Source: an uncultured Treponema sp.
GTDB lineage: Bacteria; Spirochaetota; Spirochaetia; Treponematales; Treponemataceae
Direction of reading: 5' to 3'
Length of the DNA stretch: 64,000 nucleotides
Assembly (NCBI GenBank): GCA_937877535.1
Contig: CALFJF010000005.1
Location: 1-64,000, forward strand
A program made the translations under genes and the position numbers. The notes beneath the pieces were generated by a model. The model saw only the letters and a program-made list of their open reading frames with translations, did no database searches and was not told where the DNA came from. This document shows, piece by piece, positions 26,056 through 34,923 of this stretch (positions are counted from its first letter, which is position 1; each line of letters begins with the position of its first letter).

Positions 26056-27013
26056 AATCTCCGGTAAAAAAATCAGGGCTGACTGCTTCCATGTTCAGTC
26101 GCATTTCCCAATGCAAATGCGGTCCTGTTGCAAGCCCTGTTTTTCCCGAAAGACCGATTAAATCGCCGCACTTTACGATGTCGCCTTCTTTGACTTTGAG
26201 TTCTTTTTGATGATAGTAAAGGCTGTAAAGTCCTGGCAAATGCTCGATTACAGTTGAATATCCCGTTGAAATTCTAAATTCTGCGAGAACGACTTTTCCG
26301 CTAGCGCACGCGCGAACTTCGCTTCCTTCGGGAACGCCGTAGTCGATTCCGTAATGAAGGCTCGTTGAAGACTTGCCGTTTGTGTAGGCGTAAACTCGTC
26401 TGTCTGCAAAAAACGACGTTCGGCGCGTGGCTTTTGTGGGCGGCAGCATTGGCAAAAGAGAGCGAACGGCGGTTTCGTTTCTTGTTTCAAGGATTTTGTT
26501 GAGTTTTTTGATTTGCTTCCATCGTTCGTCGGAGTCGTTCGTTTTTATCGCCGTGTTTCTCGCGTCAAGTTGTATCGTTTCGCTTACAAACTCTTTTTTG
26601 ACAACGTTTATGGAAATCGATTCGCTTTTTTTGATTCCGTTTATGGAAAAATCAATCGTAACAACGCCTTTTCCCGCAGTCAAATACGAAGAAAGCGGAA
26701 GACCTGCAAGGAGCGCGGTGCGTTTTTTTTCAGAATTGTCTGGAATCTCGTAAAATGCGGTTTTTCCCACACTTTTTCCGTCTTTTGAAAACGAAAGAAG
26801 CGCACTCATGTTGCCTTTTACGTTCAGCGGAGCGCAAAGTCGTACAAAAACGGCATCTCCTGGGCACACGTTTTCTTGATAAAAAATCGTAATCGCCTCA
26901 TTTCCTTCAAAATTGTTTCCAAAAGAAGAGAGCGAAATCTCTTTTGATTCTGAAAAAACAGTTTGCGCCACAAAAAGCGCAATCAATGCAAAAATCGTGG
27001 ATTTGATTTTCAT
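26024..27013 (-). CDS. M23-family metallopeptidase, exported
   Basis: A 329-residue protein. It has a signal peptide (KIKSTIFALIALFVAQTVFS), an N-terminal beta-rich domain, and from about residue 210 a lysostaphin-type M23 domain. Zinc ligands are in SLHYGIDYG (His and Asp) and ATGPHLHWEMR (H-x-H). GDLIGLSGKTG is also typical. Active members cut peptidoglycan peptide crosslinks. I chose ATG 27013 because GGAGG stands just upstream; an ATG four codons earlier would include that site. The gene converges on the 25432-26055 gene with a 32-bp overlap. It follows recJ by 23 bases on the same strand. Confidence 0.88.
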   Translation of the reverse strand: MKIKSTIFALIALFVAQTVFSESKEISLSSFGNNFEGNEAITIFYQENVCPGDAVFVRLCAPLNVKGNMSALLSFSKDGKSVGKTAFYEIPDNSEKKRTALLAGLPLSSYLTAGKGVVTIDFSINGIKKSESISINVVKKEFVSETIQLDARNTAIKTNDSDERWKQIKKLNKILETRNETAVRSLLPMLPPTKATRRTSFFADRRVYAYTNGKSSTSLHYGIDYGVPEGSEVRACASGKVVLAEFRISTGYSTVIEHLPGLYSLYYHQKELKVKEGDIVKCGDLIGLSGKTGLATGPHLHWEMRLNMEAVSPDFFTGDFTFEKAATNR

Positions 27014-27036
27014 TTTTTCCTCCATTTTATTTTTTG

Positions 27037-29187
27037 TTACACAACTTTTTTGATGTCTTTAATTATCATTTGCGGTTTTTCGATTCCTTGATAGACGTTT
27101 CGACCAACGCTATAAAGAACGTCAACTTTGTCGCCTTTTTCAAAATCGCGGTGGAGCATTTGTGCGCCGCCCCAAATCATCGCTGGCCATTTTGTTTCTT
27201 TGCAATCAAAAATGATTTTCAAATGTTGCTTTTCGCCTTTTCCCACAATTTGGCAGTCGTCGATTTTGAGCGCGCGGCTCATAAAAATCAATTCGCGATT
27301 TTCTTCGCCGTAAGGCTCAAAAGAATCCGCAATGTCAAGAATCGCTGGAGTCAAAAATCGCTCTGGAATTTCTGCGTCAACGTCAAATTGCTCGCTTTCG
27401 TCTTCGCCGAGTTTGATTTTTTTGCACGCTTTTTTGACTTCTTGCAAAAATTCGTCAGTGCGCTCTTTTTTGAACGAAAATCCTGCTGCGTAATTATGAC
27501 CGCCATAACTTATAAATAAAGAGCCGTCTTTTCCGCACGAATCCAAAAACGTCAAAAATTCCGTAGCGTCAAACTGTCTGCAACTTCGCATTGAGCCGAT
27601 TGCCACGTCGCCTACGCTTGTGATTGCCATTGACGGAACGTTGTACGTTGAAACGAGTTTTCCTGCAAGAATCCCAGAAACGCCTCTGTTTACGCGCTCG
27701 TCAACGATTACGCACAATTTTCCGTCGTGTTCTTCGATTGATTTTTTTGCTTGAACGCACCCCAATTCCCAGGCAAGTGCGCCGAGCCGTTTGCGCTCTT
27801 CGTTCATTTCGATGATTTTTTTGGAAATCTCTTCGCGCTTTGCCGCGTCTTTTTCAAGAAGCAGGCGCAAGCCGATTTCTGGCTGCCGAAGTCTTCCCGT
27901 TGCGTTCAAAACGGGAATGACGTTCCAAGAAAGAATCGTTGACGTGATTCGCTTTCCAAGGATTTCTTGTTTTGAAAAAAGTTCTTTTAGCCCTTCTCGA
28001 ACCAAATCGGGATTTGAAAGGCTTTTTGTTCCGTTTTTGACAAAGATTCGATTTTCGTCAAGAAGCGGCATTATGTCAGAAAGCGCGGCGAGCGCTACCA
28101 GTTGCAAATCGCGCTCGTCGAGGCGGAAATTGTTTCCGTCTTCTAGAACTTTTTGCGTGCAATACGTTACAAAAAGATTGAAAAACGTTTCAATTTCTCC
28201 GCTTTCTTCTGGTTTGTACGTTGCCATTTTTGATTTTCCTTTCAAATCTTCAAGCGAGAGAGCGGAAGCCCATTTCCAAACCTTTGCCGCGTCTTCCCTA
28301 AAATCAATGAGCGAAAAATCGACTTCGTTTCCAAATGCTTTTGTTAAGGCGGCGCGCGTTTTTTTCTCGTTCCACACAAAAATTTGCTCGCCGCTCAAAA
28401 AATCGGGGAGTTTTGTTTCAAAAATGCTCGAAAAATCGGTTACCGAAACGGCAATTTTTTCTCTTTGAACGAGATTTTTTGTTCTGACCGCTTCGATTTT
28501 TACGCTGCCGTTTTGTTCAATCGTGGCAAAAAGCAGCGCGAATCTTCCTTTGTAAAGATTCGTTTGCGAAAACCTAAGCGCACTTGCAACTTTGTACGCC
28601 ACGGCGCATCCTGAAATGTCTTTGAACGGGTAGCCCGAATCTGCGCATTTTGGGTCGATTATGAGCGCGTCGGGGAGCAGTTCGGGCGGATTGTGGTGGT
28701 CAAGGACAATCGTTTCAATGCCTTTTTTTTGCGCATAAGCGATTTCTTCAACGTTTGAGATTCCGCAATCAACGGTAACGATTAAAGAACCGCCTTCTTT
28801 TTCAAATTCGTCTATTGCATTTTTGTTGAGTCCGTAAGGGTCGTTTCCCGATGGAAGCCGCCAGCGAACGTCAAGTTCCAACGCCGAAAAAGAATCAAAA
28901 AGCAGAGCCGTTGACGTAATGCCGTCCACGTCCGAATCGCCAAAAATCAATACTTTTTCGCCATCTTTTTGAGCGCGAAGAAGCCTGTCAACGACCTTTT
29001 CCATGTTTGAAAAAAGAAATGGGTTGTGCAAAAAGCGCGAACTGTCTTCAAGAAAAAAAAGAATATCTTTTCCTTTTGTAATGCCACGCCGCGCAAGAAT
29101 CGAGGCTGTCAGCGCGTCGATTCCGTATGTTTTGCTTATCGAAAGGACGGTTTCTTTTGGGATATTTCGTTTGTTCCAATTTTTCAT
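27037..29187 (-). CDS. recJ: Single-stranded-DNA-specific exonuclease RecJ
   Basis: A 716-residue 5'-3' single-strand exonuclease of the DHH phosphoesterase family, used in recombination and mismatch repair. Motifs: IFGDSDVDGITS (metal Asp residues), VDCGISN, VLDHHNPPE (the DHH motif), and in the DHHA1 domain SYGGHNYAAGF. The OB domain is at the C-terminus. At 716 residues it is longer than E. coli RecJ (577); the extra length lies between the DHH core and DHHA1, around residues 190-330 (FALLFATIEQNGSVKIEAVR onward). Thymidine phosphorylase is 15 bases upstream on the same strand, so both are probably cotranscribed. Confidence 0.92.
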   Translation of the reverse strand: MKNWNKRNIPKETVLSISKTYGIDALTASILARRGITKGKDILFFLEDSSRFLHNPFLFSNMEKVVDRLLRAQKDGEKVLIFGDSDVDGITSTALLFDSFSALELDVRWRLPSGNDPYGLNKNAIDEFEKEGGSLIVTVDCGISNVEEIAYAQKKGIETIVLDHHNPPELLPDALIIDPKCADSGYPFKDISGCAVAYKVASALRFSQTNLYKGRFALLFATIEQNGSVKIEAVRTKNLVQREKIAVSVTDFSSIFETKLPDFLSGEQIFVWNEKKTRAALTKAFGNEVDFSLIDFREDAAKVWKWASALSLEDLKGKSKMATYKPEESGEIETFFNLFVTYCTQKVLEDGNNFRLDERDLQLVALAALSDIMPLLDENRIFVKNGTKSLSNPDLVREGLKELFSKQEILGKRITSTILSWNVIPVLNATGRLRQPEIGLRLLLEKDAAKREEISKKIIEMNEERKRLGALAWELGCVQAKKSIEEHDGKLCVIVDERVNRGVSGILAGKLVSTYNVPSMAITSVGDVAIGSMRSCRQFDATEFLTFLDSCGKDGSLFISYGGHNYAAGFSFKKERTDEFLQEVKKACKKIKLGEDESEQFDVDAEIPERFLTPAILDIADSFEPYGEENRELIFMSRALKIDDCQIVGKGEKQHLKIIFDCKETKWPAMIWGGAQMLHRDFEKGDKVDVLYSVGRNVYQGIEKPQMIIKDIKKVV

Positions 29188-29202
29188 TTTTTCGTCCTTT
29201 TT

Positions 29203-30516
29203 TTAAGAAATCGATTTTATGATAAGACTTTTTTGCTCGCCCTGTTCGCTTTTGTACGAAACCGCTTCGGAAAGCATTTTGACGGCATCTGTAAGACATG
29301 CTTCGTTTTTTCCGTAACATTCGATGATTTCTTCGCCTTTTTGGACTTTTTCGCCTTCGATTTTCCGAAAAATAAAGCCCGCGTCCGCGCACACGTCGTC
29401 TTCCGCGCGATTTCGTCCAACTCCAAGATACACGCCCGCAAGTCCAATTTTGAATGCGTCGAGTGAAAGAAAACCTGATTCTTGTGCGCAAAAAATCGTT
29501 TTGTGTGTTCCGCGCCTTTTTTGTATTTCAGAAAGCAGATTCTCTGCGTTTCCGCCTTGCTTTTCGACGTTTTTCAAAAAAAGGGCAAGTGCGCGTCCCG
29601 ACTTCACCGCTTCTTCCATTTTTTTTCGCGCCTCTTTATGATTTTTTGCGTTTTTTGAAAGAACGAGCATTTCTTCTCCGAGCCGATACGTGAGTTCCAT
29701 TACGTCGGCAGGTCCTTCGCCTTTTAGACAGTGGATTGTTTCTTCGATTTCAAGGAAATTGCCAACTGTGCGACCGAGCGGACTTTCCATTCTTGTGATG
29801 AGCGCGCTCGCCTTTTTTTCCATCGCCTTTGCCGTTTCCACAAGAAACACGGCGAGTTTTTCAGCATCTTCAGGCGTTTTCATAAACGCGCCCGTTCCGC
29901 ATTTTACGTCAAAAACCAACGCGTCGGCTCCTTCCGCAATTTTTTTTGAAAGAATCGAAGCCGTGATGAGAGGAACGCTTTCAACCGTTGCCGTAACGTC
30001 TCGGAGGGCGTACATTTTTTTATCCGCGGGAGCGATTTTGGGCGTTTGCCCCATCATCGCGTATCCGTCAGAAAGCACGAGAGAACGAAATTCGTCTTCG
30101 CTCAAATTCACGCGATACCCTTTTATTGACTCAAGTTTGTCGAGCGTTCCGCCCGTGTGTCCCAAGGCTCGCCCGCTCATCATCGGGTCTTTTACGCCAA
30201 GACTTGCTACAATCGGAGCGAGGGGCAGGGAGATTTTATCTCCCACGCCGCCTGTGGAATGTTTGTCGGTAAAAATCGTTTCTGCGTTTGCGCCGTTTTT
30301 GTGAAAATCAATCGAATCTCCAGAATTGAGCATTGCCCGCGTGAGCGCACCCGTTTCTTCAAACGTCATTCCGTTAAAATAAACCGCCATTAAAAACGCA
30401 CTCATCTGATAGTCCAGAACTTCGCCCGAAACATACCCGTTTACCAGAAACTCGATTTCCTCTTTTTGGAGCGTTTCGCCGTTTCTTTTTTTCATTATGA
30501 TGTCAACCGCTCTCAT
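29203..30516 (-). CDS. deoA: Thymidine (pyrimidine-nucleoside) phosphorylase
   Basis: A 437-residue nucleoside phosphorylase that splits thymidine, and possibly uridine, to base and deoxyribose-1-phosphate. KHSTGGVGDKISL binds phosphate, and SGRALGHTGGTLDKLESI is the family signature. The family C-terminal domain follows (DAGFIFRKIEGEKVQKGEEI). Whether it prefers thymidine alone or all pyrimidine nucleosides is not decidable from motifs. AGGGGAAAAAC stands before the ATG. A TTATAG-like -10 lies about 20 bases upstream, so this may be the first gene of the deoA-recJ-peptidase unit. Confidence 0.93.
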   Translation of the reverse strand: MRAVDIIMKKRNGETLQKEEIEFLVNGYVSGEVLDYQMSAFLMAVYFNGMTFEETGALTRAMLNSGDSIDFHKNGANAETIFTDKHSTGGVGDKISLPLAPIVASLGVKDPMMSGRALGHTGGTLDKLESIKGYRVNLSEDEFRSLVLSDGYAMMGQTPKIAPADKKMYALRDVTATVESVPLITASILSKKIAEGADALVFDVKCGTGAFMKTPEDAEKLAVFLVETAKAMEKKASALITRMESPLGRTVGNFLEIEETIHCLKGEGPADVMELTYRLGEEMLVLSKNAKNHKEARKKMEEAVKSGRALALFLKNVEKQGGNAENLLSEIQKRRGTHKTIFCAQESGFLSLDAFKIGLAGVYLGVGRNRAEDDVCADAGFIFRKIEGEKVQKGEEIIECYGKNEACLTDAVKMLSEAVSYKSEQGEQKSLIIKSIS

Positions 30517-30629
30517 GTTTTTCCCCTGTTTTCTATAATTTTTGGATTCGGTTAGTGAATTTATGAAAATCCCCCGCCGATTTTTTTGTCATTTTTAGAA
30601 ACTCGCTTTATCGAAATGAAAATTTGACT

Positions 30630-31421
30630 TTACAAAAATACCTCCGTTGCTCTTACGCTTTTGAGCGGAAACGCAATCGCGTTTTCTATGAGCGACAGGC
30701 AAAACGTGCGCGCGTCAAAAAGAACTTCGCTTGTGAGTGGAATTGCCCGCGCTTCTTTTGGCGACAACGTGGACACGTTCCAAAGATATTCGAGTACGGA
30801 AGAAGGAACTTTTGAAAGCCGTGATTCTTCGTTTTTGACGCAGTTTCCACACACAAAAGCCTTTTCAATCCAGTCAAACCAATCATATTCGCGTTTCAAT
30901 GATACACGAGCCGATTCATTTTTTCCACGTAAAAAAACGAATCGCTCTGCGCAGCGCGAACACTCAAAAATGCTCGGTCGCTCGCCAAGAATGTCAAGGT
31001 ATCTCCACAAAAATCGCACAAATCCACGACGAGATTCGTCATCGTCAAAATAATCCATTCCGTCCAAAAACGCATTTGCTAAAATCCACGATTCAGCGGG
31101 ACTTCCAGCGGCTTTTGTGCGAATCAAAATCTCCGTCATAATTTCTGCTTGCGCACTTTTTACAAGGCTTTCCCGAATTGAAAGGCGGCATTTTTCCACT
31201 AAAAAGTCGCTTATTTTGCAATTTTTTTTTGATTCGTCGCGGTAAAGCCACACTTTTCCAGAATTCAGCGGAGAAACGAGCGAGCGTAGTTTGCTTTTTG
31301 CGCCGCCGTAAAGAGTCGCTCGAACGATTCCTTCGTCTTCGGTTAAAATCGTAACGTCTTTGTTTAATTCTCCTTTGGAATTCAAAGCCAAAATGAGCGC
31401 GTTTTTCGTGATGTTTCGCAT
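30630..31421 (-). CDS. recO: DNA repair protein RecO
   Basis: A 263-residue RecO that, with RecR, loads RecA on SSB-coated DNA. The N-terminal OB domain starts at NITKNALILALNSKGELNKD; GGAKSKLRSLVSPLN is typical. The zinc site is formed by CSRC (about residue 150) and CGNC. The ATG at 31421 was chosen since TACAAT ends 7 nt before it on the minus strand and the OB fold begins there; an earlier ATG at 31487 adds 22 atypical residues. No ribosome binding site is seen, so the mRNA is probably leaderless. The 113-bp gap downstream (30517-30629) holds nothing I recognise beyond a weak deoA promoter. Confidence 0.88.
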   Translation of the reverse strand: MRNITKNALILALNSKGELNKDVTILTEDEGIVRATLYGGAKSKLRSLVSPLNSGKVWLYRDESKKNCKISDFLVEKCRLSIRESLVKSAQAEIMTEILIRTKAAGSPAESWILANAFLDGMDYFDDDESRRGFVRFLWRYLDILGERPSIFECSRCAERFVFLRGKNESARVSLKREYDWFDWIEKAFVCGNCVKNEESRLSKVPSSVLEYLWNVSTLSPKEARAIPLTSEVLFDARTFCLSLIENAIAFPLKSVRATEVFL

Positions 31422-31428
31422 AAAAGAA

Positions 31429-31456
31429 ATTGTAGCGTTTTTTTTGCTTTTGAGAA
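31429..31456 (-). promoter_or_regulatory. Leaderless promoter of recO
   Basis: TACAAT (31429-31434, minus strand) is 7 nt from the ATG at 31421. TTCTCA (31451-31456) at 16-bp spacing is a possible -35. Confidence 0.5.
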
Positions 31457-31518
31457 TAGAAATTTGTGGAAACGCTGTTTTGAGCATTCTAAAAAAAATC
31501 CAAAAAATCGTGCGCCAT

Positions 31519-31547
31519 TTGACAGCAAAGGGGTATTTCTTTACAAT
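31519..31547 (+). promoter_or_regulatory. Strong promoter for rpoZ
   Basis: TTGACA (31519-31524), 17 bp, TACAAT (31542-31547); the -35 is a perfect consensus. The leader would be about 23 nt and contains AGGAG. Confidence 0.75.
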
Positions 31548-31576
31548 TTTTGAACGTTTTTATAGGAGTGCTAGCC

Positions 31577-31783
31577 ATGATTTTTCCGTTGGAACAACTT
31601 GTAAAATTTTCTGGCAACGTTTACGAAGCCACGGCAGCAGCGAGTCGTCGCGCGTTTCAACTTGCCATGACGCAGGATTCTGTCATATTTGAAAACGAAA
31701 ATGACGGAAAAACCGTATCCGTTGCGGCAAAACAGATTTTCGGTTCTGATGTCCATTACAAAATCGGAGAGTCAAATTCGTAA
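31577..31783 (+). CDS. rpoZ: RNA polymerase omega subunit
   Basis: A 68-residue protein whose region YEATAAASRRAFQLAMTQDS aligns with the R-AFQ helix of omega; it helps assemble the beta' subunit. The later VSVAAKQIFGSDVHYKIGES matches the spirochaetal version of this subunit. AGGAG is placed 10 bases before the ATG at 31577, downstream of a consensus promoter. The length is typical of short spirochaetal omegas. A second promoter and a tiny basic gene follow. Confidence 0.85.
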   Translation: MIFPLEQLVKFSGNVYEATAAASRRAFQLAMTQDSVIFENENDGKTVSVAAKQIFGSDVHYKIGESNS

Positions 31784-31817
31784 AATCTTTTTCGTATTTT
31801 GAAAATCAATAGAATGA

Positions 31818-31846
31818 TTGACGAATAACGCGATTTTATGAATAAT
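31818..31846 (+). promoter_or_regulatory. Promoter for the 29-residue basic protein gene
   Basis: TTGACG (31818-31823), 17 bp, AATAAT (31841-31846), then a leader with AAAGGAGAG before the ATG at 31881. Confidence 0.55.
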
Positions 31847-31880
31847 TGACAAAACATATTAAAAAAAAGGAGAGCCTTTC

Positions 31881-31970
31881 ATGCCTTGTGGAAAAAAGAG
31901 AAAGCGCCAAAAAATGGCAACACATAAGCGAAAGAAGATGCTGAGACGAAACAGACATAAGAGCAAGTAA
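31881..31970 (+). CDS. AURKAIP1/COX24-domain small basic protein (likely ribosome-associated)
   Basis: A 29-residue protein beginning MPCGKKRKRQKMATHKRKKM and ending LRRNRHKSK. The pattern KKRKRQKM--HKRKK-LRRNRH matches the COX24 domain, found in the mitochondrial ribosomal protein mS38 and in very short bacterial relatives. A structural ribosomal role is inferred from those relatives. More than half the residues are Lys, Arg or His. AAAGGAGAG stands 6-7 bases before the ATG; a -35/-10 pair and a strong terminator bracket the gene, so it is a complete monocistronic unit. Automatic gene finders would easily miss it. Confidence 0.85.
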   Translation: MPCGKKRKRQKMATHKRKKMLRRNRHKSK

Positions 31971-31996
31971 GGCTCTCGTCTGGATGTCAATGGGCG

Positions 31997-32038
31997 AAAA
32001 GACCGCGAAAGTTTCAGAAACTCCGCGGTCTTTTTTTT
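31997..32038 (+). terminator. Intrinsic terminator after the small basic protein gene
   Basis: AAAAGACCGCG (31997-32007) pairs with CGCGGTCTTTT (32024-32034), and an inner AGTTTC/GAAACT stem extends the hairpin. A T8 run (32031-32038) follows. Confidence 0.9.
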
Positions 32039-32084
32039 GAATCAAAATCAAAAATCAAATTAAGGCAAAAGGGGGAGCGCGAAT

Positions 32085-34031
32085 TTGGGAACTGAAAAGA
32101 CTCGCACGATTCTTTCACATATTCATTCCCCAGCGGACGTACGCGCTCTAGGAAGTGAAAAAATTCCTGCGCTTGCCTCGGAAATCAGGCGAAAAATCAT
32201 CGAGGTTGTGGGAAAAAACGGCGGTCATCTTGCGGGAAACCTTGGCGTTGTTGAGTTGACGATTGCGATTCACCGCGTTTTTGAAAGTCCGCGCGATGCA
32301 ATCGTTTTTGACGTGAGCCATCAGTGTTATACGCACAAACTTTTGACGGGACGCGCCGACTCGTTCGACACGATTCGGCGACACAACGGCATTTCGGGGT
32401 TTACGCGGAGAAACGAAAGCGAACACGATTTTTTTGACAACGGGCATGCCTCCACGTCCATTTCGCAAGGGCTGGGACTTCTTACTGCGTGGGAACTTGA
32501 AAAAAACGCAAACGAAAAACGGAAAGTCGTTGTTGTCATTGGCGACGGTGCGCTTACGGGTGGCATGGCTTTTGAGGCGTTGAGTCACGCAGGTCAACTG
32601 TGCAAAAATCTCATTGTTGTGTTGAACGACAATCAAATGTCAATTTCTGAAAACACGGGTGCGCTTTCGCGCTACATTTCCGCGCTCACAGTTTCATCGC
32701 CATATCAGCGGTTTCGCCGCGCCGTTGACGGAATCGTTGAGAAAATTCCAAACTCAAAACACCATATCGGAAAAATCATTGCGCGAATAAAACGGGCGGC
32801 AAAAGGCGCGCTTCTTTCGGAAAATCTTTTTACAGACCTCGGATTTGAATATTTTGGACCGTTTGATGGACACGACGAAAAAAATCTTGAGCGCATTTTA
32901 CGAAAAGCGAGAGAATTGAGTTCGCCCGTCGTGGTTCACGTGCGAACAAAAAAAGGAAAAGGCTACAGCCCCGCCGAAGACGACCCCGCGCATTATCATG
33001 GAATTGGTCCGTTTTTGATTTCGGGCGGAGATGTGGAAAAATTTGATTCCACGAGTTTTACCGAAGTTTTTTCGCGAGAAATCGTTTTGCTTGCAGAGAA
33101 AAATCCAAAAATCTGCGCGATTACGGCGGCAATGGGAAAAGGCACGGGACTCGATTCTTTTCGCAGAAGATTTCCAGAGCGTTTTTTTGACGTGGGAATC
33201 GCGGAAGAACACGCCGTTACGTTTTCCGCGGGACTTTCCGCCGGTGGCATGATTCCCGTGGTGGCGATTTATTCCACGTTTATGCAAAGAGCCGTTGACC
33301 AAATTATCCACGACATCGCGCTTCCGCGTTTTCCGTGCGTAATCGTTCTTGATAGAGCAGGCGTAGTTCCGGGCGACGGCGAAACGCATCAAGGGCTTTT
33401 TGACATCGCGCTTTTTCTTCCCGTTCCGTTTGTTACAATGCTTTCTCCCGCCTCGGCTTCAGATTTACGAGAATGTCTTTCTTGGGCAACAAAAAGCGGA
33501 AAACCCGTTTTGATTCGCTGGCCAAAATCAAGTTGCCCAAGCGAATTGTTGCCTTTTTCTTCTCCCATCACAGACGAAAATGTGGCTCGTGGCATTCTTG
33601 TAAAAGGAAGCGAGTTTGAGAGCCTGCTTTACTCGGAACTCGAAGAATCCAATGCGCGTAGTGCGCTTATAATTACAACTGGAGGACTCTTTTGCGAGGC
33701 AATGCAAAGCGCGCGGATTCTTATGCAACGAAAAATCCGCGCAGATATTTTTTCGCTCAGGTTTATAAAACCGCTCGATGTCTCGCATCTTTATTCCATT
33801 GCAAAACAGTACGACGCGGTGGTATTCTGTGAAGACGGCGTACAAATCGGCGGAATTTCCATGTACGCGCTTTCAAAACTCCGCGACATTGGAAACGATG
33901 TTCCGCGTGCTCAAATCGTGGCTTTTCCTGACCGTTTTTTTTCGCAAGGAAGTCGCGATGAAATTCTTTCTGACGCGCTCGTTCTTCCAAAGCGAATTGC
34001 GGACGAAGCAGAAAAAATCATACAATCGTGA
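32085..34031 (+). CDS. dxs: 1-deoxy-D-xylulose-5-phosphate synthase
   Basis: A 648-residue thiamine-diphosphate enzyme that condenses pyruvate and glyceraldehyde 3-phosphate, the first step of the MEP isoprenoid pathway. HLAGNLGVVELTIA and VFDVSHQCYTHKLLTGR open the protein. GDGALTGGMAFEAL is the ThDP/Mg site with its GDG-N signature completed at NDNQMSIS. GIAEEHAVTFSAGL carries the catalytic Glu, and DRAGVVPGDGETHQG follows. The start is TTG at 32085, supported by GGGGGAG 7 bases upstream; no closer ATG keeps the N-terminus. Its need for thiamine diphosphate fits the thiamine uptake operon in the window. Confidence 0.94.
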   Translation: MGTEKTRTILSHIHSPADVRALGSEKIPALASEIRRKIIEVVGKNGGHLAGNLGVVELTIAIHRVFESPRDAIVFDVSHQCYTHKLLTGRADSFDTIRRHNGISGFTRRNESEHDFFDNGHASTSISQGLGLLTAWELEKNANEKRKVVVVIGDGALTGGMAFEALSHAGQLCKNLIVVLNDNQMSISENTGALSRYISALTVSSPYQRFRRAVDGIVEKIPNSKHHIGKIIARIKRAAKGALLSENLFTDLGFEYFGPFDGHDEKNLERILRKARELSSPVVVHVRTKKGKGYSPAEDDPAHYHGIGPFLISGGDVEKFDSTSFTEVFSREIVLLAEKNPKICAITAAMGKGTGLDSFRRRFPERFFDVGIAEEHAVTFSAGLSAGGMIPVVAIYSTFMQRAVDQIIHDIALPRFPCVIVLDRAGVVPGDGETHQGLFDIALFLPVPFVTMLSPASASDLRECLSWATKSGKPVLIRWPKSSCPSELLPFSSPITDENVARGILVKGSEFESLLYSELEESNARSALIITTGGLFCEAMQSARILMQRKIRADIFSLRFIKPLDVSHLYSIAKQYDAVVFCEDGVQIGGISMYALSKLRDIGNDVPRAQIVAFPDRFFSQGSRDEILSDALVLPKRIADEAEKIIQS

Positions 34032-34055
34032 GCGATAATTTACTTTAAGGAATAA

Positions 34056-34901
34056 ATGATGGAAATACAGATTTCTGGACGAACAATAAAAAACTCGCTT
34101 CCCGCGCTCATTATGGGAATTGTAAACGTTACGGACGACTCGTTTTATTCTGAAAGCCGTGGCGGTTTTGCGCTTGCCCAAAAACTCATTGATGAAGGCG
34201 CGGACATAATCGACTTGGGCGCGGAATCGACTCGACCTGGAAGCACTTACGTTTCGGCGGACGAAGAAATCAAGCGGCTCGTTCCCGTTATTCGAGAAAT
34301 CAGGAAATATTCTTCCGTGCCGATTTCCGTTGATACAAGGAAATATTCTGTGATGAAGGCTATGCGCGAAGAAGGCGCGGACATTTTGAACGACGTTTCC
34401 GCGCTTTTGGACGAACCGCTTTTGGCGGATTTTTGCGCAAAGGAAAATCTCGGCGTGATTTTAATGCACAAGCGTGGAAATCCAGAAAATATGCAAAATG
34501 ACACACAATACAGCGATGTTTTTAAGGAAGTTGACGATTTTTTGAGAAAACGAGCCGAATTTGCCATTGAAAGAGGAATAAACGAAAAAAATATCATCGT
34601 TGACCCAGGAATCGGTTTTGCAAAAGACGAAAAAGCGTGTCTTTCTTTGGTTTCAAAGTGCGGCTCTCTGTGCGACGGGCGATTTCCCGTTTTGATGGCA
34701 CTTTCAAGAAAATCGTTTCTCGCTCGTTTTTCGCGTCACAGTTCTGCTCAAGGGCGGCTCGTTCCAACGGTTACCGCAAACCTTCTTTCGGTGCAAGCGG
34801 GCGCAAAAATCGTTCGCGTTCACGATGTTTCAAGCGCGGTTGAATCGCTTTCCGTTTTGGGCGCGATTTGTGATTTTGGAACAAAAATCGAAAAAAATTG
34901 A
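34056..34901 (+). CDS. folP: Dihydropteroate synthase
   Basis: A 281-residue folate pathway enzyme joining p-aminobenzoate to dihydropterin pyrophosphate. IMGIVNVTDDSFY is the pterin-site signature, GADIIDLGAESTRPGS follows, then ISVDTRK, DPGIGFAKD, ALSRKSF and RVHDV at the end. All are the expected barrel motifs; FY replaces the more common FS in the first. The gene has two adjacent ATGs (34056 and 34059) after AAGG. It follows dxs by 24 bases and runs in the same direction as cdaA. Confidence 0.93.
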   Translation: MMEIQISGRTIKNSLPALIMGIVNVTDDSFYSESRGGFALAQKLIDEGADIIDLGAESTRPGSTYVSADEEIKRLVPVIREIRKYSSVPISVDTRKYSVMKAMREEGADILNDVSALLDEPLLADFCAKENLGVILMHKRGNPENMQNDTQYSDVFKEVDDFLRKRAEFAIERGINEKNIIVDPGIGFAKDEKACLSLVSKCGSLCDGRFPVLMALSRKSFLARFSRHSSAQGRLVPTVTANLLSVQAGAKIVRVHDVSSAVESLSVLGAICDFGTKIEKN

Positions 34902-34923
34902 GCGAGGAAATTCGGAGGTTTTT

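Noticed and set aside
32148..32636. Minus-strand frame opposite dxs
   Set aside because: dxs motifs are continuous on the plus strand, so this is antisense shadow.
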